The notes: a model not told the origin generated them from the letters alone. Counted from the first letter of the stretch, positions 1 through 6,644 are shown. The stretch is DNA of 6,648 nt from Thioalkalivibrio sp. (GCA_007133115.1 SLNI01000103.1:1-6648); one strand, 5' to 3'. Program-made: numbers and translations.

Positions 1-563
1 CCCACCACCGCAAACGGCGCTGCGACAATGTGCTGCGCGACGGCGGCCATCATGTACCCGCCGCTGGCCGCGACGCGATCGACGGTCACGGTCAGGCTCA
101 GCCCGGCATCGCGCAGTCGGGCCACCTGCGCGGCCGCCAGGCCGTACGAGGGCACCAGTCCACCTCCGCTGTCGAGGCACAGCACGGCCTGATCCGTTCC
201 AGGCCGCGCCAGGGTCAGGATCGCGGAGATCTCCTCGCGGAGGTTTTCCACCGCGGTTGCACGGATGTCGCCGTGGAAGCGAAGCACGTAGACCCGGTTG
301 CGTTCGGACCGGCTCTCGCGCTTGCGTTCGCGCCTGGCCTGACGCAGCAGTTTTCGGAATGCACCGCGGCCCAGCACCTTGCGCTGCAGGGCGTGTTTCA
401 TGTCCCGGTAGCGTTGATTGAGGTGGCGCACGGTCAGCTGCTCGTCGTCACGGGAGCGGCTGCGCGTTGCGGCGGCCACCACGGCGCCCAGCAGGATCAG
501 CGCCAGGGTCAGGATCGTCAGGCCCTTGAGCAGAAACAGGCTGTAATCTTGCAGGAACTCCAT
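1..563 (-). CDS. sohB: SohB inner-membrane S49 peptidase, N-terminal part (cut by window edge)
   Basis: This encodes the first 187 residues of a SohB-type serine peptidase of family S49, an inner-membrane relative of signal peptide peptidase SppA. An N-terminal membrane anchor lies at about residues 8-32. It is followed by a basic, coiled-coil-like linker (about 45-90, many R/K/E), and the peptidase core starts at about 91 (VYVLRFHGDI). The motif VDRVAASGGYMMA places the catalytic Ser at residue 167. The general-base Lys would lie beyond the window. The start MEFLQDYSLFLLKG matches the E. coli SohB start as I remember it, and a GGAG lies 5 bases upstream of the ATG. One small difference is SGGG (residues 132-135), where SohB/SppA proteins usually carry SPGG. 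The gene is divergent from the 630-962 gene with a 66-bp gap. A TACTAT -10-like element on the minus strand in that gap has no good -35 partner. Confidence 0.93.
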   Translation of the reverse strand, partial: MEFLQDYSLFLLKGLTILTLALILLGAVVAAATRSRSRDDEQLTVRHLNQRYRDMKHALQRKVLGRGAFRKLLRQARRERKRESRSERNRVYVLRFHGDIRATAVENLREEISAILTLARPGTDQAVLCLDSGGGLVPSYGLAAAQVARLRDAGLSLTVTVDRVAASGGYMMAAVAQHIVAAPFAVV

Positions 564-629
564 GAGGTCTCCGGTTCAGTCGGTGGCCGTGGGTTTCGCG
601 TCGGCCGTCTCTTTGGGATAGTACCGCCA

Positions 630-962
630 ATGGCTCAGCATGCGGATGATCCCGGTTTCCCTGTCCCGCCTGTGCGCGGGGGCATTGATTTCATCCGTTT
701 CCGTGACCGCGATACCCTGAGCCTGCGCCAGGTGGACGAGCTCAACGGGGTCCGCAAGGGAACCGCGTTCCGGAATTTCAAGGCACGGCGCGCCGAGCTG
801 TCGGAGGCGCGGGATTACTTTTATCTGGACGCGGGGCAGCATGCTGGCTTCATCGGGCAGTTACGGGAGCAGGGCCGGATCTATGCATCGACCCGGCATG
901 TGGTCTTGCTCACCGAGTCCGGCTATCGGCAGTTGTCCAGGGCGACGAATCCGGACGGCTGA
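630..962 (+). CDS. Small ORF6N/KilA-N-like domain protein
   Basis: A 110-residue protein. After a short Pro-rich lead (1-16), it carries a pattern I associate with phage ORF6N/KilA-N-type N-terminal DNA-binding domains: IRFRDRD, then VDELNGVRKGTAFRNFK (35-51), then ARDYFYLDA (60-68), and near the end VVLLTESGYRQL (91-102). These match the family layout of Arg/Asn helix, 'eg-DYF' and 'TesGy'. The function is unknown; DNA binding is inferred from the fold only. The open frame runs upstream to position 30, but that part lies antisense to sohB, so I start at the ATG at 630. The Shine-Dalgarno there is weak (GGGATA, about 9-12 bases upstream). The gene is divergent from sohB and ends 16 bases from the convergent TM2-protein gene. 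An 88-codon minus-strand frame (576-842) overlaps it and also has plausible codon use; I prefer the plus strand because it shows the family motifs. Confidence 0.68.
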   Translation: MAQHADDPGFPVPPVRGGIDFIRFRDRDTLSLRQVDELNGVRKGTAFRNFKARRAELSEARDYFYLDAGQHAGFIGQLREQGRIYASTRHVVLLTESGYRQLSRATNPDG

Positions 963-978
963 ACGGTGGCGGGACCCC

Positions 979-1557
979 TCATTGCGGATCCTTCCTGCCG
1001 CGGGACAATTGCCGCAACAACGCCTCCTGTTCGTTGAAGGACGGAATGCGGCTCCCGGAACGATCGTCGCTGCCGGCGTGCTCGGTGTCACGCTTTGTCG
1101 GATGCCCGGCGCGCTCACGTTCCTTCAGCGACGCGTACTCTTCGAGGTCATTCGCCATGTCCCCGCCTGCGCGCGGCTCGGGGTAGCGGCCCTGGTAACC
1201 GGTCGGTGGGCGTTGTCCCTTGCGCAGGAACAGTCGCATTCGCAGCGCCTTGTTGTAGTCCACGACCCGCTGCTCCATCCGGAACAGGTCGTAGACCGCG
1301 AGTCCCAACAGGCCCACAAGGGGAAGCAGCCAGCCGTATCCTGGGACCAGAAAGGCGGTGACGAGCGTCGTCGCGCTGAGCAGCAGAAACAGGGCGCTGC
1401 CGCGTGTGTCGCCGAGGTAGATCCTGTGCAGGCCCGCAGGGAACAGCAGCCACGCCGCATAGGCCTTGCTGCGTGAGCGGAGGTTGGCCGCAAGTACCGC
1501 GTTGACCGCTTGCAGGCCACCGCCTTCGAGGTTCAGATTTTTCCAGGCCTTGCTCAT
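979..1557 (-). CDS. TM2-domain membrane protein
   Basis: A 192-residue protein with a TM2 domain at about residues 28-93. The motif WLLFPAGLHRIYLGD (36-50) is the usual start of this domain, in which a first membrane helix precedes the G-x-H-R-x-Y-L-G signature. It is followed by hydrophobic segments at about 54-71 and 74-90 and the closing YDLFRM. The N-terminus (1-27) is short and soluble. The C-terminal 95 residues are hydrophilic, basic and acidic mixed (KERERAGHPTKRD), probably cytosolic and largely disordered, ending in a short helix-like FNEQEALLRQL. TM2 proteins have no single known biochemical activity in bacteria, so I assign no function. The ATG has a GGAG 6 bases upstream. The gene is transcribed divergently from the LysR gene across 130 bp and converges on the small gene to its left. 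Confidence 0.88.
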   Translation of the reverse strand: MSKAWKNLNLEGGGLQAVNAVLAANLRSRSKAYAAWLLFPAGLHRIYLGDTRGSALFLLLSATTLVTAFLVPGYGWLLPLVGLLGLAVYDLFRMEQRVVDYNKALRMRLFLRKGQRPPTGYQGRYPEPRAGGDMANDLEEYASLKERERAGHPTKRDTEHAGSDDRSGSRIPSFNEQEALLRQLSRGRKDPQ

Positions 1558-1687
1558 TTTCCGCTCCGATCGATCCGGGAATCGAGTGTAACGCCCGCCG
1601 CAGTGGCCGCAGGGAATGTCTGCCTGCTATTGCGGCCTTGCGTCAGCTTGTTAGCATGCTGGTGGAACTTCCGGGGAAACCGCGCCG
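1558..1687. promoter_or_regulatory. Divergent intergenic region between TM2 gene and LysR gene
   Basis: These 130 bases must hold the promoters for both flanking genes. LysR regulators often control a divergent neighbour and their own gene from such a region. On the minus strand, a -10-like TACACT lies at 1585-1590, without a good -35. On the plus strand there is a candidate promoter at 1630-1657, listed separately. An 8-bp palindrome AGCATGCT (1653-1660) overlaps its -10 and could be an operator half-site. I see no clear pair of T-N11-A boxes. Confidence 0.45.
1630..1657 (+). promoter_or_regulatory. Candidate sigma70-type promoter for the LysR gene
   Basis: TTGCGG (1630-1635) and TAGCAT (1652-1657) are separated by 16 bases, matching the -35 and -10 consensus at three and four of six positions. 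The expected transcript start would leave a leader of about 24 bases before the ATG at 1688. The match is weak and could be chance. Confidence 0.28.
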
Positions 1688-2665
1688 ATGTCGGACCGTC
1701 GACTGCAAGTGTTCTTCACCGTGGCCCGGCTGCTGTCGTTCACGCGGGCTGCCGAAGTGCTGCACATGACCCAGCCCGCCGTGACCTTTCAGGTGCGGCA
1801 GCTGGAGGAGCAGTTCGACGCGCGGTTGTTCGATCGTAATCACAATCGCGTCACCCTCACGGATACCGGGCGGCTGGTCTATCGCTACGCAGAGCGGATT
1901 TTCGAGACCTACACCGAAATGGAGGCCGCGCTGCGTGAGATGAAGGGAGCGGTCGGGGGTGCGTTGGTGCTGGGCGCCAGCACGACGGTGGCCGAGTACC
2001 TGCTTCCGACCCTGCTCGGGACCTTCCTGCGCAACCATCCGGAGGTCGGTATCAGTCTGCGTGTGGGCAATACCGAGGCCGTGGTGGCCATGGTGGAAGA
2101 GAGCGAAATCGATCTCGGCGTGGTCGAGGCCCCGGTCAGCAACCGGAATCTCATCGTGCAGCCCTGCCTGATCGACCAGTTGCGTCTGATCGTGCCGCCG
2201 GATCATGCGCTCGCCCGGCGCAGCCAGGTGACCCTGGACGACTTCCTGGACGAACGGTTCGTCTGCCGGGAGGAGGGATCCGGCACACGCGAGGTCATCA
2301 TGGAGTACCTCGGGCGCCAGGGATACAGCCGCAGCCGCCTCAATCTCTGCATGGAGCTGGGCAGCCCGGAAGCGATCAAGGGCGCAGTGGCGGCCGGTCT
2401 CGGAGTCTCGGTGCTGTCCGAGTCTGTGATCGCGAAGGAGGTCACTCTGGGCCAACTGGTGGCGATCCCGCTGGAGCCCGCGCTGGAGCGACCGATTTCG
2501 CTGGTGCACGCGCGCCAGAAGTTCCGCGTTCCGACGCTGGAGGTTTTGCTGCGCTTCATCCGGGAATACTGCAGCTACGACGATGCGAACGACACTATTG
2601 GGGTGTCCGAAGCGTTCGCTGCTGATGAACGATCTACGGACGCGCCCGAGCGGGTGCCTGAATAG
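1688..2665 (+). CDS. LysR-family transcriptional regulator, CysL-like
   Basis: A 325-residue LysR-type regulator. The N-terminal winged helix-turn-helix is at about residues 4-63: FTRAAEVLHMTQPAVTFQV (18-36) is the helix-turn-helix, followed by LEEQFDARLFDR and the TLTDTG wing. The linker helix is at about 64-90 and the effector-binding domain at about 91-295, with typical marks LVLGASTTVAEYLLP (93-107), IDLGVVEAP (141-149), REEGSGTREV (194-203) and AVAAGLGVSVL (233-243). The pattern resembles the CysL/CbbR-like subgroup, and in particular the set often labelled selenium-metabolism-associated LysR; the effector cannot be told from sequence. The last 30 residues (296-325) are acidic, extend past the domain and look disordered. 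The start at 1688 is set by the family N-terminus (SDRRLQVFFTVARL); a GGGGA lies 10 bases upstream, slightly far. The gene lies 91 bp before the pseudo-amidotransferase, on the same strand. Confidence 0.95.
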   Translation: MSDRRLQVFFTVARLLSFTRAAEVLHMTQPAVTFQVRQLEEQFDARLFDRNHNRVTLTDTGRLVYRYAERIFETYTEMEAALREMKGAVGGALVLGASTTVAEYLLPTLLGTFLRNHPEVGISLRVGNTEAVVAMVEESEIDLGVVEAPVSNRNLIVQPCLIDQLRLIVPPDHALARRSQVTLDDFLDERFVCREEGSGTREVIMEYLGRQGYSRSRLNLCMELGSPEAIKGAVAAGLGVSVLSESVIAKEVTLGQLVAIPLEPALERPISLVHARQKFRVPTLEVLLRFIREYCSYDDANDTIGVSEAFAADERSTDAPERVPE

Positions 2666-2744
2666 CCGTTCTGTGGCAACCGGGTCCGATGCAGTCGGGT
2701 ATTCGCGTGCCCGTGCGGCCCACCCCCACCGTCGAAACCCTCGC

Positions 2745-2751
2745 AGAGGAG
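2745..2751 (+). promoter_or_regulatory. Strong ribosome binding site deciding the start at 2757
   Basis: AGAGGAG lies 5 bases before the ATG at 2757. It decides this start over the long upstream extension of the frame to 2583, which would overlap the end of the LysR gene and reads as low-complexity Arg-rich sequence. Confidence 0.8.
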
Positions 2752-2756
2752 AATTC

Positions 2757-3497
2757 ATGAAAAGCTACTGTGTCGTGCAACATACCTATTCCGAGTTTCT
2801 CGGGCTGATCGAGTCGCAGCTGGAAAAGCGCGACATCGGGTTTTCCTACTACCGCCCTTTCGTGGGCCAGGATCTGCCCGGTTCGGCGGCACAATTCGAC
2901 GGTCTCTGGCTGCTTGGCGGTGCCTGGCCGACCAGCGATGTCGAACACAACCCGCAGGTCGATGACGAATTGTCGCTGATCGATATTTTTCGCCGATCCC
3001 GGCGTCCGGTGATCGGACTGGGCATGGGTGGGCTGCTGGTGGCCCAGCAGGCGGGCGGCACCCCACAGGACCAGCCGGCCTACCGCGCCGGGTTCGTGAC
3101 CGCGCACAAGACCCGGGCGGGAGAGGGGGACGCACTGGCGGAGACGCTCGACGGACGTCGGGTGCTGGTGCTGGTGCACGGCCGGGTGGATCTGCCGGAA
3201 GGGATGGAGCCCATCCTGGTCGACGACAACGGCGATTGGCTTGCGGTGCGTATCGACGATCTCACGTACGGGATGCTGTTTCGGCCCGAGATGAAACCCG
3301 GCATGCTGGAAGATATCATCATGGAGGCGCGGCACAATCCGCCGCCGAACATGGGCGAACTGCTCGGCCAGGCCCGCATGGAGTGGACGCAGATGCAGGA
3401 GACGACCGGCCGCGTGGTCGTGGCGCTGGTCTCGGAGCTGGGTCTGATGCAGGAAAGGCGCAAGATGCCCGTTTTCAGCCTGAACGTAGTGTCCTGA
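2757..3497 (+). CDS. Class I glutamine amidotransferase-fold protein, apparently catalytically dead
   Basis: A 246-residue protein with the class I glutamine amidotransferase (GATase1) layout. The early strand and helix (MKSYCVVQHTYSEFLGLIES) is followed by FDGLWLLGGAWPTSD (47-61), equivalent to the D-G-x-x-x-x-G-G-P segment of active members. The nucleophile-elbow equivalent is RRPVIGLGMGGLLVAQQAGG (82-101), and the segment YGMLFRPEM (171-179) corresponds to the Q-F-H-P-E motif. In active enzymes the elbow reads G-x-C-x-G; here it is G87-L88-G89-M90-G91, so the Cys is Gly. The His of HPE is Arg176, while Glu178 remains. Ammonia release from glutamine is therefore unlikely. A regulatory, binding or scaffold role is possible but not shown. 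The C-terminal 60 residues (187-246) go beyond the usual single domain and look helical. It lies between the LysR gene and the unknown 129-residue protein gene. Confidence 0.85.
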   Translation: MKSYCVVQHTYSEFLGLIESQLEKRDIGFSYYRPFVGQDLPGSAAQFDGLWLLGGAWPTSDVEHNPQVDDELSLIDIFRRSRRPVIGLGMGGLLVAQQAGGTPQDQPAYRAGFVTAHKTRAGEGDALAETLDGRRVLVLVHGRVDLPEGMEPILVDDNGDWLAVRIDDLTYGMLFRPEMKPGMLEDIIMEARHNPPPNMGELLGQARMEWTQMQETTGRVVVALVSELGLMQERRKMPVFSLNVVS

Positions 3498-3560
3498 ATC
3501 CCCGGTGCCGGGACGCTGCTACCATGCGGGCTCCAGAATCGGAACGCTAGAGACGTACGC

Positions 3561-3950
3561 ATGATGACACCGATGAACATGGGTCGCCGGAATCGCGGAA
3601 GCGAGACCGCCCGGCGGCTGGTCGAAATCACCGACCAGTTGCCTGAGGACCAGCGGCAGACGCTGCTGCGTTTCGCGGAATTCCTGTTCGCGCAGGCGCC
3701 CGAGACGGAGAGCGTACCCGAGACCCTGCCGGAACCCAAGGCCATCCCCCGACCCGCGGAGGAGTCGGTCATCAAGGCCATGCGCCGGCTTTCCGAGACC
3801 TATTTCATGCTCGAGCGCGGAAAGTTGCTGAACGAGACCTCGGCGCTGATGGCGCAGCACGTGATGCAGGGTCGCGATGCCACTGTGGTCATCGACGAAC
3901 TCGAAGCGATCTTTGCAACGCATTATGAGCGGGCCCGGTCGGCGTCATGA
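3561..3950 (+). CDS. Conserved-looking protein of unknown function, coupled to perM
   Basis: A 129-residue soluble protein that I cannot assign to a function. Residues 18-44 (ARRLVEITDQLPEDQRQTLL, then RFAEFLF) resemble the short helical segment seen at the start of DUF2281-like and antitoxin-like proteins, but no DNA-binding fold is visible. A Pro/Glu-rich linker follows (about 45-66). The second part (67-125) is predicted helical: ESVIKAMRRLSETYFMLE, then KLLNETSALMAQHVMQGRDA and VVIDELEAIFATHYER. There is no signal peptide or membrane segment. Its stop overlaps the perM start as ATGA, so translation of the two is probably coupled and the product may act with PerM. Several in-frame Met codons crowd the start (3561, 3564, 3573, 3579) and no strong Shine-Dalgarno chooses among them. 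Confidence 0.82.
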   Translation: MMTPMNMGRRNRGSETARRLVEITDQLPEDQRQTLLRFAEFLFAQAPETESVPETLPEPKAIPRPAEESVIKAMRRLSETYFMLERGKLLNETSALMAQHVMQGRDATVVIDELEAIFATHYERARSAS

Positions 3951-5083
3951 TCGAGGTCTTTCGGCGCTGGTACGAGCGTCACTTCACCGATCCGCAGGTG
4001 GTGATTCTCGCCATGCTGCTGATTGCCGGCTTCCTGCTGGTCATCTTCGCCGGTCGCATTCTCGCGCCGCTGCTGGCCAGCCTGATCATTGCCTACCTGC
4101 TGGAGGGCGGGGTCGCGAAGCTGACGCGCTGGCGGATGCCGCGGCTGCTCGCGGTCATCATCGTCACGCTGGGGTTTATCGCGCTGGTCGTGGCCGCGCT
4201 GTTCGGCCTCGTACCCCTGATGTCCCAACAGGTCACACAGCTGGTCCGGGAGTTGCCGGTGATGATCTCCCAGGGCCAGGCGCTGCTGCTGCAGCTGCCC
4301 GAGCGCTATCCGCAGATCATCTCCGAGGAGCAGGTATTCGAAATCATGGGTGCGATCCGCACGGAGGCTACCCTGTACGGGCAGCAGGTGGTGAAGTTCT
4401 CGCTGGCTTCCGCGCAGCACGTCGTGACGGTCATCATCTACCTGATCGTCGTGCCGCTGATGGTGTTCTTCATGCTGAAGGACCGCGACACGATCCTCAC
4501 GTGGTTCATGGGCTTCATGCCTCGGGACCGGCGCCTGGCGAGCCAGGTCTGGAACGAGGTCAACGTGAAGATCGCCAGTTACGTGCGGGGCAAGTTCATC
4601 GAAATCCTGCTGGTCTGGGCAGTGAGCTTCATCACCTTCCACTGGTTCGGACTGCAGTACGCCGTGTTGCTGTCGTTCATGGTGGGGATCTCGGTGATCA
4701 TCCCCTATATTGGCGCGGCCGTCGTGACCATCCCGGTGGCAATGGTGGCCTACTTCCAGTTTGGGCTGTCGAGCGAGTTCGCCTGGGTGCTGATCGCCTA
4801 CGGGGTGATCCAGTTCCTGGATGGTAACGTGCTGGTCCCTCTGCTGTTCTCCGAAGTCGTCAATCTGCACCCGGTGGCGATCATCGCCGCAGTATTCATC
4901 TTCGGGGGAATCTGGGGTCTGTGGGGTGTATTCTTCGCGATCCCGCTGGCCACATTGGTGCATGCGGTACTGAAGTCCTGGCCGCGCCATACCATCGCGC
5001 CCGAAGCCGCACCCGAGGTTGCACTCGGGGCGGCACTCGGAGCCGCAGAGGGTCCCACCGCGACCGGCAACCCCGCCGAATGA
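3947..5083 (+). CDS. perM: PerM-type AI-2E family membrane transporter
   Basis: A 378-residue inner-membrane protein of the AI-2E/PerM family, close in pattern to E. coli PerM (about 353 residues). Family members are proposed exporters or permeases; the substrate of PerM is not established. Likely membrane segments are at about 17-36, 38-53, 67-92, 158-178, 217-234, 236-264, 278-300 and 306-340, with a soluble loop at about 93-156. Family marks are SYVRGK (211-216), VIIPYIGA (250-257), LDGNVLVPLLFSEVVNLHP (291-309) and GGIWGLWGVFFAIPLATLVH (320-339). The start is fixed by the ATGA overlap with the preceding gene. The last 30 residues (349-378) are an Ala/Glu/Gly-rich tail that I do not recall in E. 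coli PerM and that arises partly from a short tandem DNA repeat. In E. coli perM sits beside other genes, not rng. Confidence 0.93.
   Translation: MIEVFRRWYERHFTDPQVVILAMLLIAGFLLVIFAGRILAPLLASLIIAYLLEGGVAKLTRWRMPRLLAVIIVTLGFIALVVAALFGLVPLMSQQVTQLVRELPVMISQGQALLLQLPERYPQIISEEQVFEIMGAIRTEATLYGQQVVKFSLASAQHVVTVIIYLIVVPLMVFFMLKDRDTILTWFMGFMPRDRRLASQVWNEVNVKIASYVRGKFIEILLVWAVSFITFHWFGLQYAVLLSFMVGISVIIPYIGAAVVTIPVAMVAYFQFGLSSEFAWVLIAYGVIQFLDGNVLVPLLFSEVVNLHPVAIIAAVFIFGGIWGLWGVFFAIPLATLVHAVLKSWPRHTIAPEAAPEVALGAALGAAEGPTATGNPAE
5012..5040 (+). repeat. Short tandem repeat and hairpin in the perM 3' end
   Basis: GCACTCGG occurs at 5021-5028 and again at 5033-5040, a 12-base period encoding ALG-A-ALG-A in frame. 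CCCGAG (5012-5017) and CTCGGG (5024-5029) form a perfect 6-bp stem with a 6-base loop. No T-run follows, so it is not a standard terminator. Confidence 0.5.
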
Positions 5084-5150
5084 CATTCCAGCGGTCTTCG
5101 GAGGTTTCCGGGCGGGCTCCGGGACCGGTGTGGCGGGGCTGTCAACCAAG

Positions 5151-5155
5151 AGAGG
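5151..5155 (+). promoter_or_regulatory. Ribosome binding site deciding the rng start
   Basis: AGAGG is 4 bases before the ATG at 5160. The resulting N-terminus MTGTELLMNVTP matches the RNase G start MTAELLVNVTP as I recall it. An upstream in-frame ATG at 5019 lies inside perM and is rejected. Confidence 0.75.
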
Positions 5156-5159
5156 CTGC

Positions 5160-6644
5160 ATGACCGGCACGGAATTATTGATGAACGTCACTCCTCAGGA
5201 GAGCCGCGTCGCCCTTGTGGAGAACGGAATCCTGACGGAGTTGCACATCGAGCGCAGCCGGCGCCTTGGATTGGTAGGAAGCATCTACAAGGGCCGGGTT
5301 TGCCGGGTTCTGCCGGGCATGGACGCCGCCTTCGTCGACATTGGTCTGGAACGAACCGCGTTTCTGCACGCCTCCGACGTGGCCCCGGTGGAACGCGAGG
5401 AGCTCTGCAACAACGGAGAGACGCTCCCGCGCAACGAGTCCATCAGCCAGTTGCTGCACGAGGGGCAGGAGATCCTGGTCCAGGTGATCAAGGATCCCCT
5501 GGGAACCAAGGGCGCGCGGCTCACGACCTACGTGACCGTGCCTTCGCGCCACCTGGTGCTGATGCCGAACCAGAGCAATATCGGGATCAGCACGCGCATC
5601 GAGGACGACGCCACCCGCAGCCGCCTGCGCGAAGTGATGGAAGAACTGCGTGCCGAGCTCGCACCGGAGCACGGCTTCATTGTGCGCACCGCAGCCGAAC
5701 TGGTGGATGCCGAAGCGTTGCGCAACGACGTGTTGTTCCTCAAGAAGCTCTGGGACTCCCTGCGCGAGGTGGCCGCAAGTGGTTCGCCGGGGCAGGAGAT
5801 TCACGCGGACCTGTCACTGGTGCTGCGCATTCTCCGCGACATGGTCGGGATCGAACTGGACCGGATCCGCATCGATTCCCGCGAGACATGGCAGAAAGTC
5901 ACCGAGTTTGCCGAACGCTACATTCCGGCGCTCACGGATCGCATCGAACACTATCCCGGGGAACGGCCGATCTTCGAGCTATTCAACGTCGACGAGGAGA
6001 TCCAGCGAGCGCTGGAACGCAAAGTCGAACTCAAGTCCGGCGGCTACCTGATCTTTGACCAGACCGAGGCGATGACCACCGTCGACGTCAATACTGGCGG
6101 CTTTGTCGGGCATCGGAATCTCGAGGAAACCATCTTCAAGACCAACCTCGAAGCGGCGCAGGCGATTGGTCGGCAGCTCCGGCTGCGCAATCTCGGTGGC
6201 ATCATCATCATCGACTTCATCGACATGCTGGACGAGGAACACAAGCGCCAGGTGATTCGGGCCCTCGAGCGTGCATTGGAGCGCGATCACGCGAAATGCC
6301 AGATCTGCGACGTTTCGCCGCTCGGGTTGGTGGAGATGACACGCAAGCGCACGCGTGAGAGCCTGGAACGGCTCCTCTGCGAGCCTTGCCCCACCTGTGG
6401 CGGGCGCGGCTACCTCAAATCCGCAGAGACCGTCTGCTACGAGCTTTTTCGCGAAATCCTCCGGGAGGCCCGGCAGTACGACGCGAAGGAACTGCGGGTG
6501 CTGGCCTCGCAGGCGGTCATCGATCTGTTGCTGGACGAGGAGTCGTCCAGCCTCGCCGAGCTCCAGGAATTCGTCGGGGTGCCGATTCGTTTCCAGGTCG
6601 AGAGCCTGTACCAGCAGGAGCAATTCGACGTGGTCTTCATCTAA
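5160..6644 (+). CDS. rng: Ribonuclease G
   Basis: A 494-residue RNase G, an endoribonuclease of the RNase E/G family that cuts single-stranded A/U-rich RNA, matures the 5' end of 16S rRNA and degrades some mRNAs in the cytoplasm. The S1 RNA-binding domain spans about 38-128 (GSIYKGRVCRVLPGMDAAFV, 40-59). The 5'-sensor region includes GTKGARLTTY (115-124) and IVRTAAE (174-180). The DNase I-like catalytic part carries metal-binding Asp309 (TTVDVNTG) and Asp352 (IIIDFIDM), 43 residues apart as in RNase E. CPTCGGRG (410-417) is the zinc-link motif of the dimer. The C-terminus QEQFDVVFI is typical, and the length equals E. coli RNase G (about 489), so there is no degradosome scaffold tail. Extra Cys residues 380 and 383 form a CxxC upstream of the zinc link. 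The gene lies 76 bp after perM, not beside mreBCD-maf as in E. coli. Confidence 0.97.
   Translation: MTGTELLMNVTPQESRVALVENGILTELHIERSRRLGLVGSIYKGRVCRVLPGMDAAFVDIGLERTAFLHASDVAPVEREELCNNGETLPRNESISQLLHEGQEILVQVIKDPLGTKGARLTTYVTVPSRHLVLMPNQSNIGISTRIEDDATRSRLREVMEELRAELAPEHGFIVRTAAELVDAEALRNDVLFLKKLWDSLREVAASGSPGQEIHADLSLVLRILRDMVGIELDRIRIDSRETWQKVTEFAERYIPALTDRIEHYPGERPIFELFNVDEEIQRALERKVELKSGGYLIFDQTEAMTTVDVNTGGFVGHRNLEETIFKTNLEAAQAIGRQLRLRNLGGIIIIDFIDMLDEEHKRQVIRALERALERDHAKCQICDVSPLGLVEMTRKRTRESLERLLCEPCPTCGGRGYLKSAETVCYELFREILREARQYDAKELRVLASQAVIDLLLDEESSSLAELQEFVGVPIRFQVESLYQQEQFDVVFI

Noticed and set aside
30..629. Upstream 200 codons of the long plus-strand frame that ends at 962
   Set aside because: This part is antisense to sohB, whose protein sequence is clearly real; its translation is Gln/His/Arg-rich with no family pattern.
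1643..2758. Long minus-strand open frame of 371 codons
   Set aside because: It is the antisense shadow of the LysR gene, caused by high GC and few stop codons. The product is His/Gln/Arg-rich with no domain.
3501..3512. Inverted repeat CCCGG-TG-CCGGG after the amidotransferase gene
   Set aside because: The stem is only 4-5 bp with a tiny loop and no T-run, so I do not call a terminator.
3524..3550. Eight-codon mini-ORF before the 3561 gene
   Set aside because: It is very short, has no ribosome binding site and no attenuator-like codon run; chance is the simplest reading.
3923..5191. Minus-strand open frame of 422 codons
   Set aside because: It is antisense to perM; the product is dominated by Asp, His and Gln, as expected from reading hydrophobic codons backwards.
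5175..5804. Minus-strand open frame opposite rng
   Set aside because: RNase G is certain here and the antisense product has no recognisable motif.
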